A stretch of 35,888 bases of DNA from Opitutia bacterium (GCA_009928955.1 SABN01000024.1:1-35888); one strand, 5' to 3'. Positions 17,625 through 25,574 are shown, counted from the first letter of the stretch. Notes: generated from the sequence alone by a model not told the origin. Numbers and translations: made by a program.

Positions 17625-18863
17625 ATGAACGGCATCCATCTTGACAGACTGGCCGGCGGCGGCTTCTTGCTCCTGTTGCTCGCCTTTTCGGCTTTTGCCG
17701 ACGCGCAACTGGATGACGCCAAAACCAAGTACGGCGCCAGCGACGAGCAGATCCTGCGGGAATCCACCCGGGAGAAGGACCGCCTCCTCGACCACTACCA
17801 CCAAGCGCTGGACCGCGCGGCGCAGGAACTTCAACAGCAAGGCCGGCTCGACGATTATCTGGCCGCAAAAAACGAGTTGGAGCGCTTGGCCCTGGAAAGA
17901 TCCATCCCGGCGAAATCTCCGGCGCAACGGGCCGCCGGCCTCGCGAGTCTCGAAAACACCGCCTGGATCACCCTGGAGCGAATCCAACAAGGCGAGTGGC
18001 GGCGACGCGCCGATTTGGCCAGGCGGTACGTCGAATTTCTTGGCCGGCGGGGGCGGCAACTAACCGCCGAGGGCCAGATCGAAGCGGCTACGGCTGTGAA
18101 CGCCGAAAAGAAAAGGGTCGAATCCATCCTCGCCGAGCTGACCGCGAAACTCCCGCCGCCCGAGCCATCCCCGGCCCCCGCTGCGACCGCCGCGGCCGGT
18201 CCCACCGCCCCGCGCGCCGGTCCCCTGGCCCGGCCCGGCGATCCCAAGCGCCGAACCGCCTTTCAACCGCCGACGAAAGACATGGAGCTGTGTTTGACTT
18301 TCGAAAAGGGCCTCGCCGATCGAATCAAGACTCCCAAGATCACGTGGGAAAAAGCCGAAGTGATCGAAGACGGAAGATTCGGCAAGGGGTGTCGGTTCTC
18401 CGGAAACGGGCGGCTCACCCTCGATTCGATTCCCGTGCCCGACGAAGGCACGTGGTGCATCTGGGCGCGGATTTCTCCGGACGCCGATCTGATCCAGCAA
18501 AAGGCGATCATCGATGCCAATGGCATGGGCTTTTCCGTGAGCTCCGGCGAACTGAGCTGCAATTTCTACGATGGCGTCAGCACCTCGGTCGGAACAATCA
18601 CGCCGGTCAAAGGAAAGTGGATGCATCTGGCCGTGACCTGGGGAAACCAGGAGCGGCGATTTTACGCCGATGGCGATCTCGTCGCGACCGTGGCTTATTC
18701 CGGAAAACCATACGCCGCCAAGCGAACCATGCAAATCGGTGCCCGTTGGACCGGAGCGGAGCGACATTTCATGGGCGACGTGGATGAACTGATTCTCTAC
18801 AGCCGCTGCCTCTCCCCGGCGGAAATCGCTTTGGTCGCCGCCAAGGAAAGCGGCGAGAATTAG
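17625..18863 (+). CDS. Secreted protein with coiled-coil region and C-terminal LamG/concanavalin-like domain
   Basis: A 412-residue protein with a Sec signal peptide (GGGFLLLLLAFSAFADA). Residues about 30-165 are strongly helical and charged and probably form coiled coils (EKDRLLDHYHQALDRAAQELQQQ). A Pro/Ala linker (about 170-205) leads to a C-terminal domain of about 200 residues typical of LamG-like jelly-roll domains: LCLTFEKGLADR, GKGCRFSGNGRLTL, GTWCIWARIS, WMHLAVTWGNQERRFYADGDLVA, and DVDELILYSRCLSPAEI. Such domains bind glycans or proteins outside the cell. CAGGAGAA lies seven bases before the ATG at 17625. No enzyme domain is seen. Confidence 0.85.
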   Translation: MNGIHLDRLAGGGFLLLLLAFSAFADAQLDDAKTKYGASDEQILRESTREKDRLLDHYHQALDRAAQELQQQGRLDDYLAAKNELERLALERSIPAKSPAQRAAGLASLENTAWITLERIQQGEWRRRADLARRYVEFLGRRGRQLTAEGQIEAATAVNAEKKRVESILAELTAKLPPPEPSPAPAATAAAGPTAPRAGPLARPGDPKRRTAFQPPTKDMELCLTFEKGLADRIKTPKITWEKAEVIEDGRFGKGCRFSGNGRLTLDSIPVPDEGTWCIWARISPDADLIQQKAIIDANGMGFSVSSGELSCNFYDGVSTSVGTITPVKGKWMHLAVTWGNQERRFYADGDLVATVAYSGKPYAAKRTMQIGARWTGAERHFMGDVDELILYSRCLSPAEIALVAAKESGEN

Positions 18864-18922
18864 CCGTTTGGCCCCCCCCAAACCGCTCCGCTCGCTTTGT
18901 TGCCGTCCATTCCCTTTTCCCG

Positions 18923-18952
18923 TCGACACTTCTTCGGCCGGCGCGCTATTCT
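18923..18952 (+). promoter_or_regulatory. Promoter of the TCGACA class (copy C)
   Basis: TCGACA (18923-18928), 18 bases, TATTCT (18947-18952), preceded by TTCCCTTTTCCCG. It lies 39 bases before the small membrane protein gene at 18992. Confidence 0.55.
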
Positions 18953-18991
18953 TTTTCTTCCCGTCCCGGACCTTGCCCGAATTCACGACCG

Positions 18992-19279
18992 ATGAACGAT
19001 TATCGAAAACTAGTCCTGTTCGCGGCGCTGATCTACGCCTATGTCGTCGCGATCTGGCTGTGCGACATTCCCTTCCGGCTCTTCACCTCCCGGAGCGGCG
19101 GCGGCCTCGGCATCGATTCTTACCTCTTGTCCGCCTGGGCCGCCTGCTTTTGGCGGGGACCGCACACCTTCAGCGCCTTCGATCCCCATCCCTTCCGCTC
19201 GACGGCCGTTTTCATCGGCGTGCTCGGCATGGCCCTCTCCCTCGGCGCGAAACTCGCCGTCCGCTTCCTGCTCGATTGA
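18992..19279 (+). CDS. Small two-helix membrane protein, unknown function
   Basis: A 95-residue protein with two predicted membrane segments, at about residues 7-25 (LVLFAALIYAYVVAIWLC) and 72-92 (TAVFIGVLGMALSLGAKLAV). They are joined by a polar loop with aromatic residues. I do not recognise a family. Support for the gene comes from the promoter-like sequence upstream, the open frame and the clean membrane topology. It lies 120 bases before mnmE. Confidence 0.65.
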   Translation: MNDYRKLVLFAALIYAYVVAIWLCDIPFRLFTSRSGGGLGIDSYLLSAWAACFWRGPHTFSAFDPHPFRSTAVFIGVLGMALSLGAKLAVRFLLD

Positions 19280-19363
19280 GCCCCTCGCGCCCGCCACCGG
19301 CTCCCGGGCGCTTTCCCTTGCGCGCTCTGCGGCGGTTCGGCGGTTCGCACGGCTCTTCCGCTA

Positions 19364-19392
19364 TTGCGGCACGGCCCGTTTGGGTGTATCAA
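19364..19392 (+). promoter_or_regulatory. Putative promoter giving a leaderless mnmE mRNA
   Basis: TTGCGG (19364-19369), a 17-base spacer and TATCAA (19387-19392). Only seven bases separate the -10 element from the mnmE ATG at 19400, so transcription would start at or next to the start codon. No ribosome-binding site is seen. Confidence 0.4.
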
Positions 19393-19399
19393 ACCGCTC

Positions 19400-20785
19400 A
19401 TGCCGTTTTCAGGTCCATCCGACACCATCGCCGCCATCGCCACGGCGCCCGGCGAGGGCGCCATCGCCATCGTCCGCGTCTCCGGTCCCGACACCTACGC
19501 CCTCGCCGACCGGTTTTTCCGCTGCCCGGCGCCCGCGCCGTCTGCGCGCGCGGCCGGCACCTTCGCGCATGGACAAGTCGCGGACCCCGCCACGGACGAA
19601 GTCCTCGACGACGCCCTGCTGCTGATGTTTCGCGCGCCTCATTCCTACACCGGCGAGGATTCCGTCGAAATCCACTGCCATGGCGGATCCCAGGCCGCCC
19701 AACGCATCCTCGGCGCCCTCCTTTCTTCCGGCGCGCGCCAGGCCGAGCCCGGCGAATTCTCCAAACGCGCCTTTCTCAACGATAAACTCGATCTGACGCA
19801 AGCCGAGGCCGTCCTGGACCTCATCCATGCCCGCTCCGAACGCGCCGCGCGCCTCGCCACCGCCCAGTTGGAAGACACCCTCGGATTGCGAATCCGCGCC
19901 CTCTACGATTCCCTCCTCGCCGTGGCGGCCGACATCGAGGCGATGCTTGATTTTCCGGATGATGAACTGCCGCAATCGGTTCCGAAAGAAGTTGGCGAAC
20001 GCTTGTCCGTCATTTCCGCCGAGATCCAGACCCTGCTCGACACCTGGCACGAGGGCCATGTCCTGCGCGAAGGCGCCCGCATCGTCATCGCCGGCGCCCC
20101 CAATGTCGGCAAATCCACCTTGCTGAATCTCCTCGCCGGCCGCGAACGCGCCATTGTCTCCCCCCACCCCGGCACCACCCGCGACACCATCGAAGAGTCC
20201 ATCACCCTGCAGGGATACCCGCTGCAGCTCGTCGATACCGCCGGCCTCCGCGACGCCCCCTGCGAAATCGAGCAGGAGGGCATCCGCCGCACCCATCGCG
20301 CCCTCGCCGAGGCCGATCTGTGCATCTGCCTCGTCGATGCCTCCCGAACGCTTTCCGCCGACGAAAAATCTTTCCTGGCGGCGCACGACCCTCAAAAACT
20401 GCTCGTTTTGCTCAACAAGATCGATCTGGGACAGGAAATTCGACCTGAAAGTCTTCCCGGACTCTGTTCCTTGTCCATTTCGCTTAAAAATTCGCCTTCC
20501 ATGGACCCCGTGGTCGAAAAAATCCTTGAGAAAGTGCTCCGAACCCCCTCCGGAAACGACCACGGGGCCTTGGCAATCTCCGAAAGACATAAAAATGCCC
20601 TTCTCATTGCATTGGATGGGGTTAAAAGTGCGGAAAACAGACTGAACAGCGGTTTGGAGGCCGATTATTTGCCTGCGGCGACCCATGCGAGGTCTGCAGT
20701 GGAGCAAATCGGCTTCATTTTCGGGAAAAATTGCACCGAAGAGATGCTCGATGCCATTTTTTCAAGGTTCTGTGTAGGAAAATGA
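19400..20785 (+). CDS. mnmE: tRNA uridine-5-carboxymethylaminomethyl modification GTPase
   Basis: A 461-residue protein that with MnmG modifies U34 of tRNAs reading two-codon boxes. The N-terminal folate-binding domain begins DTIAAIATAPGEGAIAIVRVSG and contains the conserved EDSVEIHCHGG and EPGEFSKRAFLN motifs. The GTPase has the P-loop GAPNVGKST (Lys238), the GTTRDTIEE switch, DTAGLRD and NKID. The C-terminus ends in FCVGK, the family C-x-G-K motif with the catalytic Cys458. It precedes mnmG by 139 bases, so the two partners of one complex are neighbours. The last 130 codons have lower GC and more A/T-ending codons than the first part. Confidence 0.97.
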   Translation: MPFSGPSDTIAAIATAPGEGAIAIVRVSGPDTYALADRFFRCPAPAPSARAAGTFAHGQVADPATDEVLDDALLLMFRAPHSYTGEDSVEIHCHGGSQAAQRILGALLSSGARQAEPGEFSKRAFLNDKLDLTQAEAVLDLIHARSERAARLATAQLEDTLGLRIRALYDSLLAVAADIEAMLDFPDDELPQSVPKEVGERLSVISAEIQTLLDTWHEGHVLREGARIVIAGAPNVGKSTLLNLLAGRERAIVSPHPGTTRDTIEESITLQGYPLQLVDTAGLRDAPCEIEQEGIRRTHRALAEADLCICLVDASRTLSADEKSFLAAHDPQKLLVLLNKIDLGQEIRPESLPGLCSLSISLKNSPSMDPVVEKILEKVLRTPSGNDHGALAISERHKNALLIALDGVKSAENRLNSGLEADYLPAATHARSAVEQIGFIFGKNCTEEMLDAIFSRFCVGK

Positions 20786-20806
20786 CATCGGTCATTTATC
20801 TGGTGG

Positions 20807-20828
20807 GGACGCCGCGCCGACGGCGTCC
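20807..20828. repeat. Hairpin GGACGCCG-N6-CGGCGTCC between mnmE and mnmG
   Basis: A perfect 8-bp stem with a 6-base loop, 22 bases after the mnmE stop. A smaller hairpin, AAATGAC-ATCG-GTCATTT (20780-20797), overlaps the mnmE stop codon. No T-run follows the larger stem on the plus strand. The pair may limit read-through from mnmE into mnmG. Confidence 0.55.
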
Positions 20829-20880
20829 AAAAGAAAACCGCCCGCTCGTCACGGCAAGACGCCCCCACCCAAATCCATAT

Positions 20881-20903
20881 TGTGATTACATTCACATTAT
20901 AGA
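20881..20903 (+). promoter_or_regulatory. mnmG promoter region with CRP/FNR-type palindrome
   Basis: TGTGA-TTACAT-TCACA (20881-20896) is an exact match to the CRP consensus half-sites. TATAGA (20898-20903) follows and would be the -10 element, 21 bases before the GTG start of mnmG. A protein bound there would block the polymerase. Confidence 0.45.
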
Positions 20904-20924
20904 AATTCACCCCTCCCCCACCCC

Positions 20925-22823
20925 GTGAACTCGTTCGATGTCATCGTCATCGGCGCCGGTCACGCCGGATGCGAGGCCGCGCTGGCTGCGGCCCGGATGG
21001 GCGTTCGCACGGCGCTGATCACGATGGATCCGCTTGCGGCGGCGCGGATGTCCTGCAACCCGTCCATCGGCGGCATCGCCAAATCGCATATGGTTTTCGA
21101 ACTCGATGCCTTGGGTGGCGAGATGGCGCTGAACACCGATTGCACCGGAATCCAGTTCCGCGTGCTGAATCGCCGCAAAGGCCCGGCCGTCCGCGCCAAC
21201 CGCGCCCAATGCGACAAGCCGGCCTATTCCGCCCGCATGCACGCCGTGCTGCAGGCTCAGAACAACCTGACGCTGATCGCCGATCAGATCGAAACCCTCC
21301 AAGTCCACAACGACCGGATTTCCGGCGTTTGGGGCCGAAAATCGGGCTTTTTGGAGGCCAAAGCCGTCATTTTGACCGCCGGAACCTTCCTGCGCGGCAA
21401 GATTTTCGTCGGAAAATCCGTCGTCAACGGCGGACGCCTGAACGAGCCATCCGAGGAGAAACTCAGCCTCCAACTCCAGAGCCTCGGCTTCCGGATGGAG
21501 CGCCTCAAGACCGGAACCCCGCCGCGGCTGCACAAGGACAGCATCGATTATGACCGAATGGCCGTCCAGCCCGGCGAGGACCCGCCGCCGTTCTTTGGCT
21601 GGCGCTGCCGGACCGCCAACGGATTGTTCCACGTGGAACAATCCCGCCCCCGGACCGGATCGGAAACCGGCGGACCCGCCGTTGTTCCACGTGGAACAAT
21701 CGATCTCCCCCCGTTCGCACCTTGGATTCCGGGATCCAACCAACTCCCGTGCTGGCTGACGCATACCAACGAAAAGACCCTCGAGATCATTTCGTCGCAT
21801 CTGGCCGATTCCGCGCTCTATGGCGGGTTGATCGCAGGAACCGGCGTCCGCTATTGTCCGTCCATCGAGGACAAGGTGGTCAAATTCCCGCTCCACGCCG
21901 ACCACCATGTGTTCGTCGAGCCGGAGGGCAGGGGGGTGCCAGAGATGTATCCCAACGGCACCTCCAACAGTTTGCCGGTCGAGACGCAACGGGAAATGAT
22001 CCATTCCATTCCCGGCCTCGAGCGGGCGGAGTTCCTGGCGCCAGGATATGCCATCGAGTATGACTTTTTCGATCCCACCCAATTGACCCACGCCTTGGAA
22101 ACCAAGAGGCTGGGGGGGCTGTATTTCGCGGGGCAGGTGAACGGCACCACGGGATACGAAGAAGCGGCTGCGCAAGGCCTGATGGCCGGCATCAATGCAT
22201 CCTTGCATTTGATTGGTAGAGAAAGCATTATATTGAAACGCCACGAGGCGTACATTGGTGTTATGATCGATGATCTGGTGACGAAAGGAACGAACGAGCC
22301 CTACCGGATGTTCACGTCGCGGGCGGAACACCGGTTGCTGCTGCGACAAGACAACGCCCTGTTCCGCTTGGCGGCGCACGCCGAAAGCCTGGGTATCGTT
22401 CCGGCGGAGCGGTTGCGCGAAGTGCGGTCGATGGAGCGCGCCATCGCCCAGGAAATCGACCGCTTGAACCGGACGCACCATGAAGGCACCTCTCTGGCCC
22501 AATGGCTGAAGCGTCCCGAGACGGATTATGCGACGTTGCCCGGGCGGAGGGACGACCAGCCGCCTGAAGTGGCGGAACAGGTGGAGGTGGAGCTCAAGTA
22601 CGAGGGCTACATCGCGCGCGAGTTCCGGCAGATCGAGAAATCGGACCAAGTCTCCCGCCAGCAGATCCCGGCCGGCTTCGACTATCAGGCCATCCGCGCC
22701 CTGCGCTATGAATCGCGCGAAAAGCTTTCCGCCATCCGGCCCCGCGATCTTGGCCAAGCCTCCCGCATCTCCGGCATCACGCCGGCCGATATTTCCATTC
22801 TGTCCGTCTGGCTCAAAAAATAG
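20925..22823 (+). CDS. mnmG: tRNA uridine-5-carboxymethylaminomethyl modification enzyme, with insertion carrying parS-like sites
   Basis: A 632-residue FAD enzyme, partner of MnmE. The FAD motif [10 protein letters not shown] is at residues 10-18, followed by [60 protein letters not shown], and [16 protein letters not shown]. It starts with GTG and has no clear ribosome-binding site. Between the conserved PPPFFGW and [12 protein letters not shown], about 35 extra residues (roughly 228-265) are present compared with E. coli MnmG. These are encoded by DNA containing two TGTTCCACGTGGAACA palindromes. The insertion keeps the frame and is rich in Gly, Pro and Arg, so it is probably a surface loop. 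Confidence 0.97.
   Translation: MNSFDVIVIGAGHAGCEAALAAARMGVRTALITMDPLAAARMSCNPSIGGIAKSHMVFELDALGGEMALNTDCTGIQFRVLNRRKGPAVRANRAQCDKPAYSARMHAVLQAQNNLTLIADQIETLQVHNDRISGVWGRKSGFLEAKAVILTAGTFLRGKIFVGKSVVNGGRLNEPSEEKLSLQLQSLGFRMERLKTGTPPRLHKDSIDYDRMAVQPGEDPPPFFGWRCRTANGLFHVEQSRPRTGSETGGPAVVPRGTIDLPPFAPWIPGSNQLPCWLTHTNEKTLEIISSHLADSALYGGLIAGTGVRYCPSIEDKVVKFPLHADHHVFVEPEGRGVPEMYPNGTSNSLPVETQREMIHSIPGLERAEFLAPGYAIEYDFFDPTQLTHALETKRLGGLYFAGQVNGTTGYEEAAAQGLMAGINASLHLIGRESIILKRHEAYIGVMIDDLVTKGTNEPYRMFTSRAEHRLLLRQDNALFRLAAHAESLGIVPAERLREVRSMERAIAQEIDRLNRTHHEGTSLAQWLKRPETDYATLPGRRDDQPPEVAEQVEVELKYEGYIAREFRQIEKSDQVSRQQIPAGFDYQAIRALRYESREKLSAIRPRDLGQASRISGITPADISILSVWLKK
21625..21640. promoter_or_regulatory. 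parS-like centromere site 1 inside mnmG
   Basis: TGTTCCACGTGGAACA fits the widely conserved ParB-binding parS consensus TGTTNCACGTGNAACA. The palindrome extends perfectly to 22 bp (21622-21643). Confidence 0.8.
21683..21698. promoter_or_regulatory. parS-like centromere site 2 inside mnmG
   Basis: A second identical 16-bp TGTTCCACGTGGAACA, 58 bp after the first. The palindrome extends to 18 bp. Both sites lie in the in-frame insertion of mnmG. Confidence 0.8.
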
Positions 22824-22884
22824 GGCGCGCGCCTGGATCGACTTTGAAAAGAAAGCACCCCGATGCTTGATCAAATGAAACCAT

Positions 22885-22904
22885 GCATAGTTAATTAACT
22901 ATGC
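22885..22904. repeat. 20-bp perfect palindrome, copy 1
   Basis: GCATAGTTAATTAACTATGC, a perfect palindrome and identical to the copy at 22984. It lies 61 bases after the mnmG stop. Confidence 0.9.
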
Positions 22905-22983
22905 GCAGGCTGGAAACATCATAATTGTCTTTTGCTTAATCTAATGAGAAGCAATTATTCAATCGAATCATTACTTTTACGAC

Positions 22984-23003
22984 GCATAGTTAATTAACTA
23001 TGC
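22984..23003. repeat. 20-bp perfect palindrome, copy 2
   Basis: Identical to copy 1. Flanking bases differ between the copies, so the repeat unit is the palindrome itself. Confidence 0.9.
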
Positions 23004-23038
23004 ATTGAATATTTTGCAGAAAATTCAAAAACAGATTT

Positions 23039-23755
23039 CTATTTTGTCAGGATTTGGATGGCGATTTGGGCGGCGGGACCGCCCGCATCCGCCCAACGGG
23101 AAGGAAATGCCGCGGAATGGGCCAGCCGGTTGTTGAGTTTGGCCATGTGAATGGCGGGCGGCAGATGGCGAGCGGCCCGTTCGGCGGCGGAACCCCATGC
23201 GGGATCGGCATTGGGGAGCCGCGCGCCAGCTTGCAGGGCCATGCCCGCCAGATAATGGGTGAATCGGGCCCCGGAATAGTCTTCTCCGAACCCGCCGTCT
23301 GGATTTTGTTGGCGGAGCAGATGGGCCATGCCGGAGCGGAGGACGAACGCCCGCGAACCATCGAGAATGGCGGGATCGGCATGGATCAGGGCGAGCAGCG
23401 CAAGCGCGGTCACGCCGGTGTCGTAGCGGGAGCGCAAGTTCTGTTCGTCGGCGGACCAGCCGCCATCGGCCCGCTGGGCGGACATGAGGATTTCCACGGG
23501 CGAGCGGGGGCGGGGCGCCGGCATGGAGGCCGGATGGATCCGCCACAGGCCCGCCACGCCGAACAGGATCGCGAAGGCGGCGGCCGCACGCCATGCGAAG
23601 ACCAACCTGGTGCTGCGCGGTTCAGGCCTCTGCCGCAGGCGCTCCATCGTGCGCGCGGAAAACCCGGGGGAGGGCTCCGGGGCCGGTTGCCCGCGCAGGC
23701 GAGCCCGCAGGTCGGCGAACCGGGGGTCCTGAAGGGGATCAGGGGCGTTTTTCAT
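23039..23755 (-). CDS. Membrane protein with toroid repeats, probable anti-sigma partner of the ECF factor
   Basis: A 238-residue protein. About 50 charged N-terminal residues (cytoplasmic; SPGFSARTMERLRQRP) precede one membrane segment at about 53-71. A periplasmic part follows with alpha/alpha-toroid repeats of the prenyltransferase/squalene-oxidase type: ILMSAQRADGGWSADEQN, TGVTALALLALIHADP, HLLRQQNPDGGFGEDY. The start overlaps the end of the upstream ECF sigma gene by 17 bases. A cytoplasmic tail plus single membrane helix directly after an ECF sigma gene is the usual layout of an anti-sigma factor. No ZAS zinc motif is visible, so this role is inferred from context. Confidence 0.8.
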   Translation of the reverse strand: MKNAPDPLQDPRFADLRARLRGQPAPEPSPGFSARTMERLRQRPEPRSTRLVFAWRAAAAFAILFGVAGLWRIHPASMPAPRPRSPVEILMSAQRADGGWSADEQNLRSRYDTGVTALALLALIHADPAILDGSRAFVLRSGMAHLLRQQNPDGGFGEDYSGARFTHYLAGMALQAGARLPNADPAWGSAAERAARHLPPAIHMAKLNNRLAHSAAFPSRWADAGGPAAQIAIQILTK

Positions 23756-24290
23756 CGAACATCTCCTGCAGGGTGGACAAGGCGTTGAACACGCGCGATT
23801 TGACGGTGCCGACAGGGATGGAGAGGATCGCGGCGATCTCGTCGTAGGCCAACCCCTGATGGACGGCCAAGACGAGCACTTCGCGCAGCTTGGGAGAGAG
23901 GCGATCGAGCGCCGCCTGGATGTCGAGCCGCTTCCGGAGCTTGCCGATGCCGCCATCGGTGAAGACGGGCATTTCCTCGCGGTAGCGCTCGGCGAAGATC
24001 CGGAAGCGGATCTGCCGGCGCACGTGATCCAGCCACGCATGCCGGGCGAGCGTGTAGAGGAACGTCGTGAATTTCGCCGCGGGCCTGTATTTTTTCCGGT
24101 AGTTCCATAGGCGGATGAACGTCTCCTGGGCGAGATCTTCTCCAGCGGTGGAAGCGCCCATGCGGGCGAAAAAGTTCAGCACGGGTCGTTGATGGCGCGC
24201 CAGCAGGACGGCAAAGGCGTCTTCGCGTCCGTCGCGCACCTGCGCCATGAGAGCGAAGTCGTCGGGTTCGGACTGGACGGGATCGGGCAT
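23739..24290 (-). CDS. ECF-type RNA polymerase sigma factor
   Basis: A 183-residue sigma-70 family protein with only regions 2 and 4. Region 2 includes DAFAVLLARHQRPVLNFFARM, the EDLAQETFIRLW motif and FTTFLYTLARHAWLDHVRR. Region 4 has LSPKLREVLVLAVHQGLAYDEIAAILSIPVGTVKSRVFNA with its helix-turn-helix. The start at 24290 matches the usual ECF length; the longer ORF upstream is a shadow of the divergent gene. It overlaps the membrane toroid gene downstream and is divergent from a secreted toroid protein, which may be its target. Confidence 0.93.
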   Translation of the reverse strand: MPDPVQSEPDDFALMAQVRDGREDAFAVLLARHQRPVLNFFARMGASTAGEDLAQETFIRLWNYRKKYRPAAKFTTFLYTLARHAWLDHVRRQIRFRIFAERYREEMPVFTDGGIGKLRKRLDIQAALDRLSPKLREVLVLAVHQGLAYDEIAAILSIPVGTVKSRVFNALSTLQEMFDEKRP

Positions 24291-24330
24291 GAAAAGGCAT
24301 TCTTGGACCCAACGCGCAAAAAAAGAAAGT

Positions 24331-24401
24331 CTTTTGCGAACGGCGGCGCCCCTGGATATTCCGCGCGGAAAAAGGAATGAACCTTTTGCCGGGGAACGGC
24401 G
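24331..24401. promoter_or_regulatory. Divergent control region between the ECF sigma and secreted toroid genes
   Basis: Two related segments, CTTTTGCGAACGGCG (24331-24345) and CTTTTGCCGGGGAACGGCG (24383-24401), lie in the same direction in the 153-base divergent gap. They may be binding sites for the ECF sigma factor or a regulator. The second contains GGGGAACGG, which could serve as a GGAAC-type -35 for the plus-strand gene. Confidence 0.35.
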
Positions 24402-24443
24402 CTTCCACGCAAAACAGGACGGGTTTTCGAAAGGATGGACCTC

Positions 24444-25574
24444 ATGAAGAAGTGGATGGTCGGAGGGGTGGCGGGATGGATGGCGGTCCATGCGGCGGTC
24501 GGCGCCGGCTGGCCGGTGGATCTGGAGGCCGAGGCGCGCGCGGCGATGGCGAAGGGCGCGGCCTGGCTCGCGGCGCAGCAGCAGGCGAACGGCCACTGGG
24601 CGCTGGTGGATTCTCCCGCGCTGACGGGGCTTTCGATGTGGGCGCTGCAGCAGACCGATCCGGCGGCCTACCGCCCGGCGATCGACCGCGCGCTGGTGTT
24701 CCTCCTGACGAGCGTGCAGGAAGACGGCTCGATCTGGCGCCAGCCGGCGGCGCAGCGGAAGGGCGGGGGGCTGGCGAACTACAATACGGCGGTCTGCATG
24801 TCGGCGTTGCACGCGCTGAACCGCCCCGAGCTGGTGCCGGTGGTGCAGAACGCGCGCACCTATCTCTCCAAGATGCAGTATCTCGATCCCAGCGCCTATC
24901 GCGGCGGCATGGGCTACGACGCGGATCAGGGGCGACCCTACGCGGACCTGTCGAATTCCTACATGGCCTACGAGGCGATGCGCCTGACGCAGGAGGTCGA
25001 GGATCTGCGCGCCGCCGGCGAACCCAAAGCCGATCTGGACTGGGCGGCCGCGCAGGAATTCCTTTCGCAGATCCAGAACCTCAAGGCCGTGAACACGAAT
25101 TATTGGATCAGCGAAAGCGTGGACGACCGCGGCGGATTCGCCTATACGCCTGGCGCAGGACCTTCGACCACCAACGCGGAGGGCAAAGTGGCGCTGCGTT
25201 CCTATGGCAGCATGACCTATGCGGGCCTGCTCTCGCTGATCTATGCGCAGGTGGATGCGCAGGACGTGCGCGTGCAGGCCGCCAAGGACTGGGCGGGCCG
25301 GCACTGGTCGCTCGAGGAAAATCCCGGCATGGGGCAGGAAGGCCTCTACTATTTCTTCAACGTCCTCGCGAAGACCCTCGCGGCGGCCGGCGACGAGACG
25401 TTGACGCTCCCCGATGGCCGCACCGTGGCTTGGCGCGAGGAGGTCGCGCGCAAGCTGATCGCGCTGCAGCAGCCGGAAGGCTTCTGGGTGAACGAAAACA
25501 ACCGCTGGTGGGAGGCCGATCCGACCCTGGTGACGGCCTACACGCTGCTGGCGCTCTCCGCCGCAATGCCCTAG
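24444..25574 (+). CDS. Secreted prenyltransferase/squalene-oxidase-repeat (toroid) protein
   Basis: A 376-residue protein with an N-terminal signal sequence (MKKWMVGGVAGWMAVHAAVGAG). Successive helical repeats of the terpene-cyclase toroid type follow: GAAWLAAQQQANGHW, FLLTSVQEDGSIW, YRGGMGYD, LRSYGSMTYAGLLSLIYAQ, and LIALQQPEGFWVNENNRWWE. The DxDD motif of squalene-hopene cyclase is not seen, so terpene cyclisation is doubtful. Such secreted toroid proteins are frequent in PVC genomes and have no known function. AAGGA lies eight bases before the ATG at 24444, which favours it over the ATG at 24435. It is divergent from the ECF sigma/toroid pair. Confidence 0.85.
   Translation: MKKWMVGGVAGWMAVHAAVGAGWPVDLEAEARAAMAKGAAWLAAQQQANGHWALVDSPALTGLSMWALQQTDPAAYRPAIDRALVFLLTSVQEDGSIWRQPAAQRKGGGLANYNTAVCMSALHALNRPELVPVVQNARTYLSKMQYLDPSAYRGGMGYDADQGRPYADLSNSYMAYEAMRLTQEVEDLRAAGEPKADLDWAAAQEFLSQIQNLKAVNTNYWISESVDDRGGFAYTPGAGPSTTNAEGKVALRSYGSMTYAGLLSLIYAQVDAQDVRVQAAKDWAGRHWSLEENPGMGQEGLYYFFNVLAKTLAAAGDETLTLPDGRTVAWREEVARKLIALQQPEGFWVNENNRWWEADPTLVTAYTLLALSAAMP

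Larger units (their letters stand above)
22824..23038. other. AT-rich gene-free island with twin 20-bp palindromes (candidate origin element)
   Basis: This 215-base gap between convergent mnmG and the membrane toroid gene is the most AT-rich stretch in the window. It contains two identical perfect palindromes GCATAGTTAATTAACTATGC, at 22885-22904 and 22984-23003, with centres 99 bp apart. No canonical DnaA box (TTATCCACA) is present. Reading base composition by eye, the plus strand changes from C-rich to G-rich around here, for genes on both strands. This is expected at a replication origin. Confidence 0.65.

Noticed and set aside
24444-25574. Squalene-hopene cyclase activity for the secreted toroid protein
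   Set aside because: The repeats match the toroid fold but the DxDD catalytic motif is not found and the protein is shorter than true cyclases.
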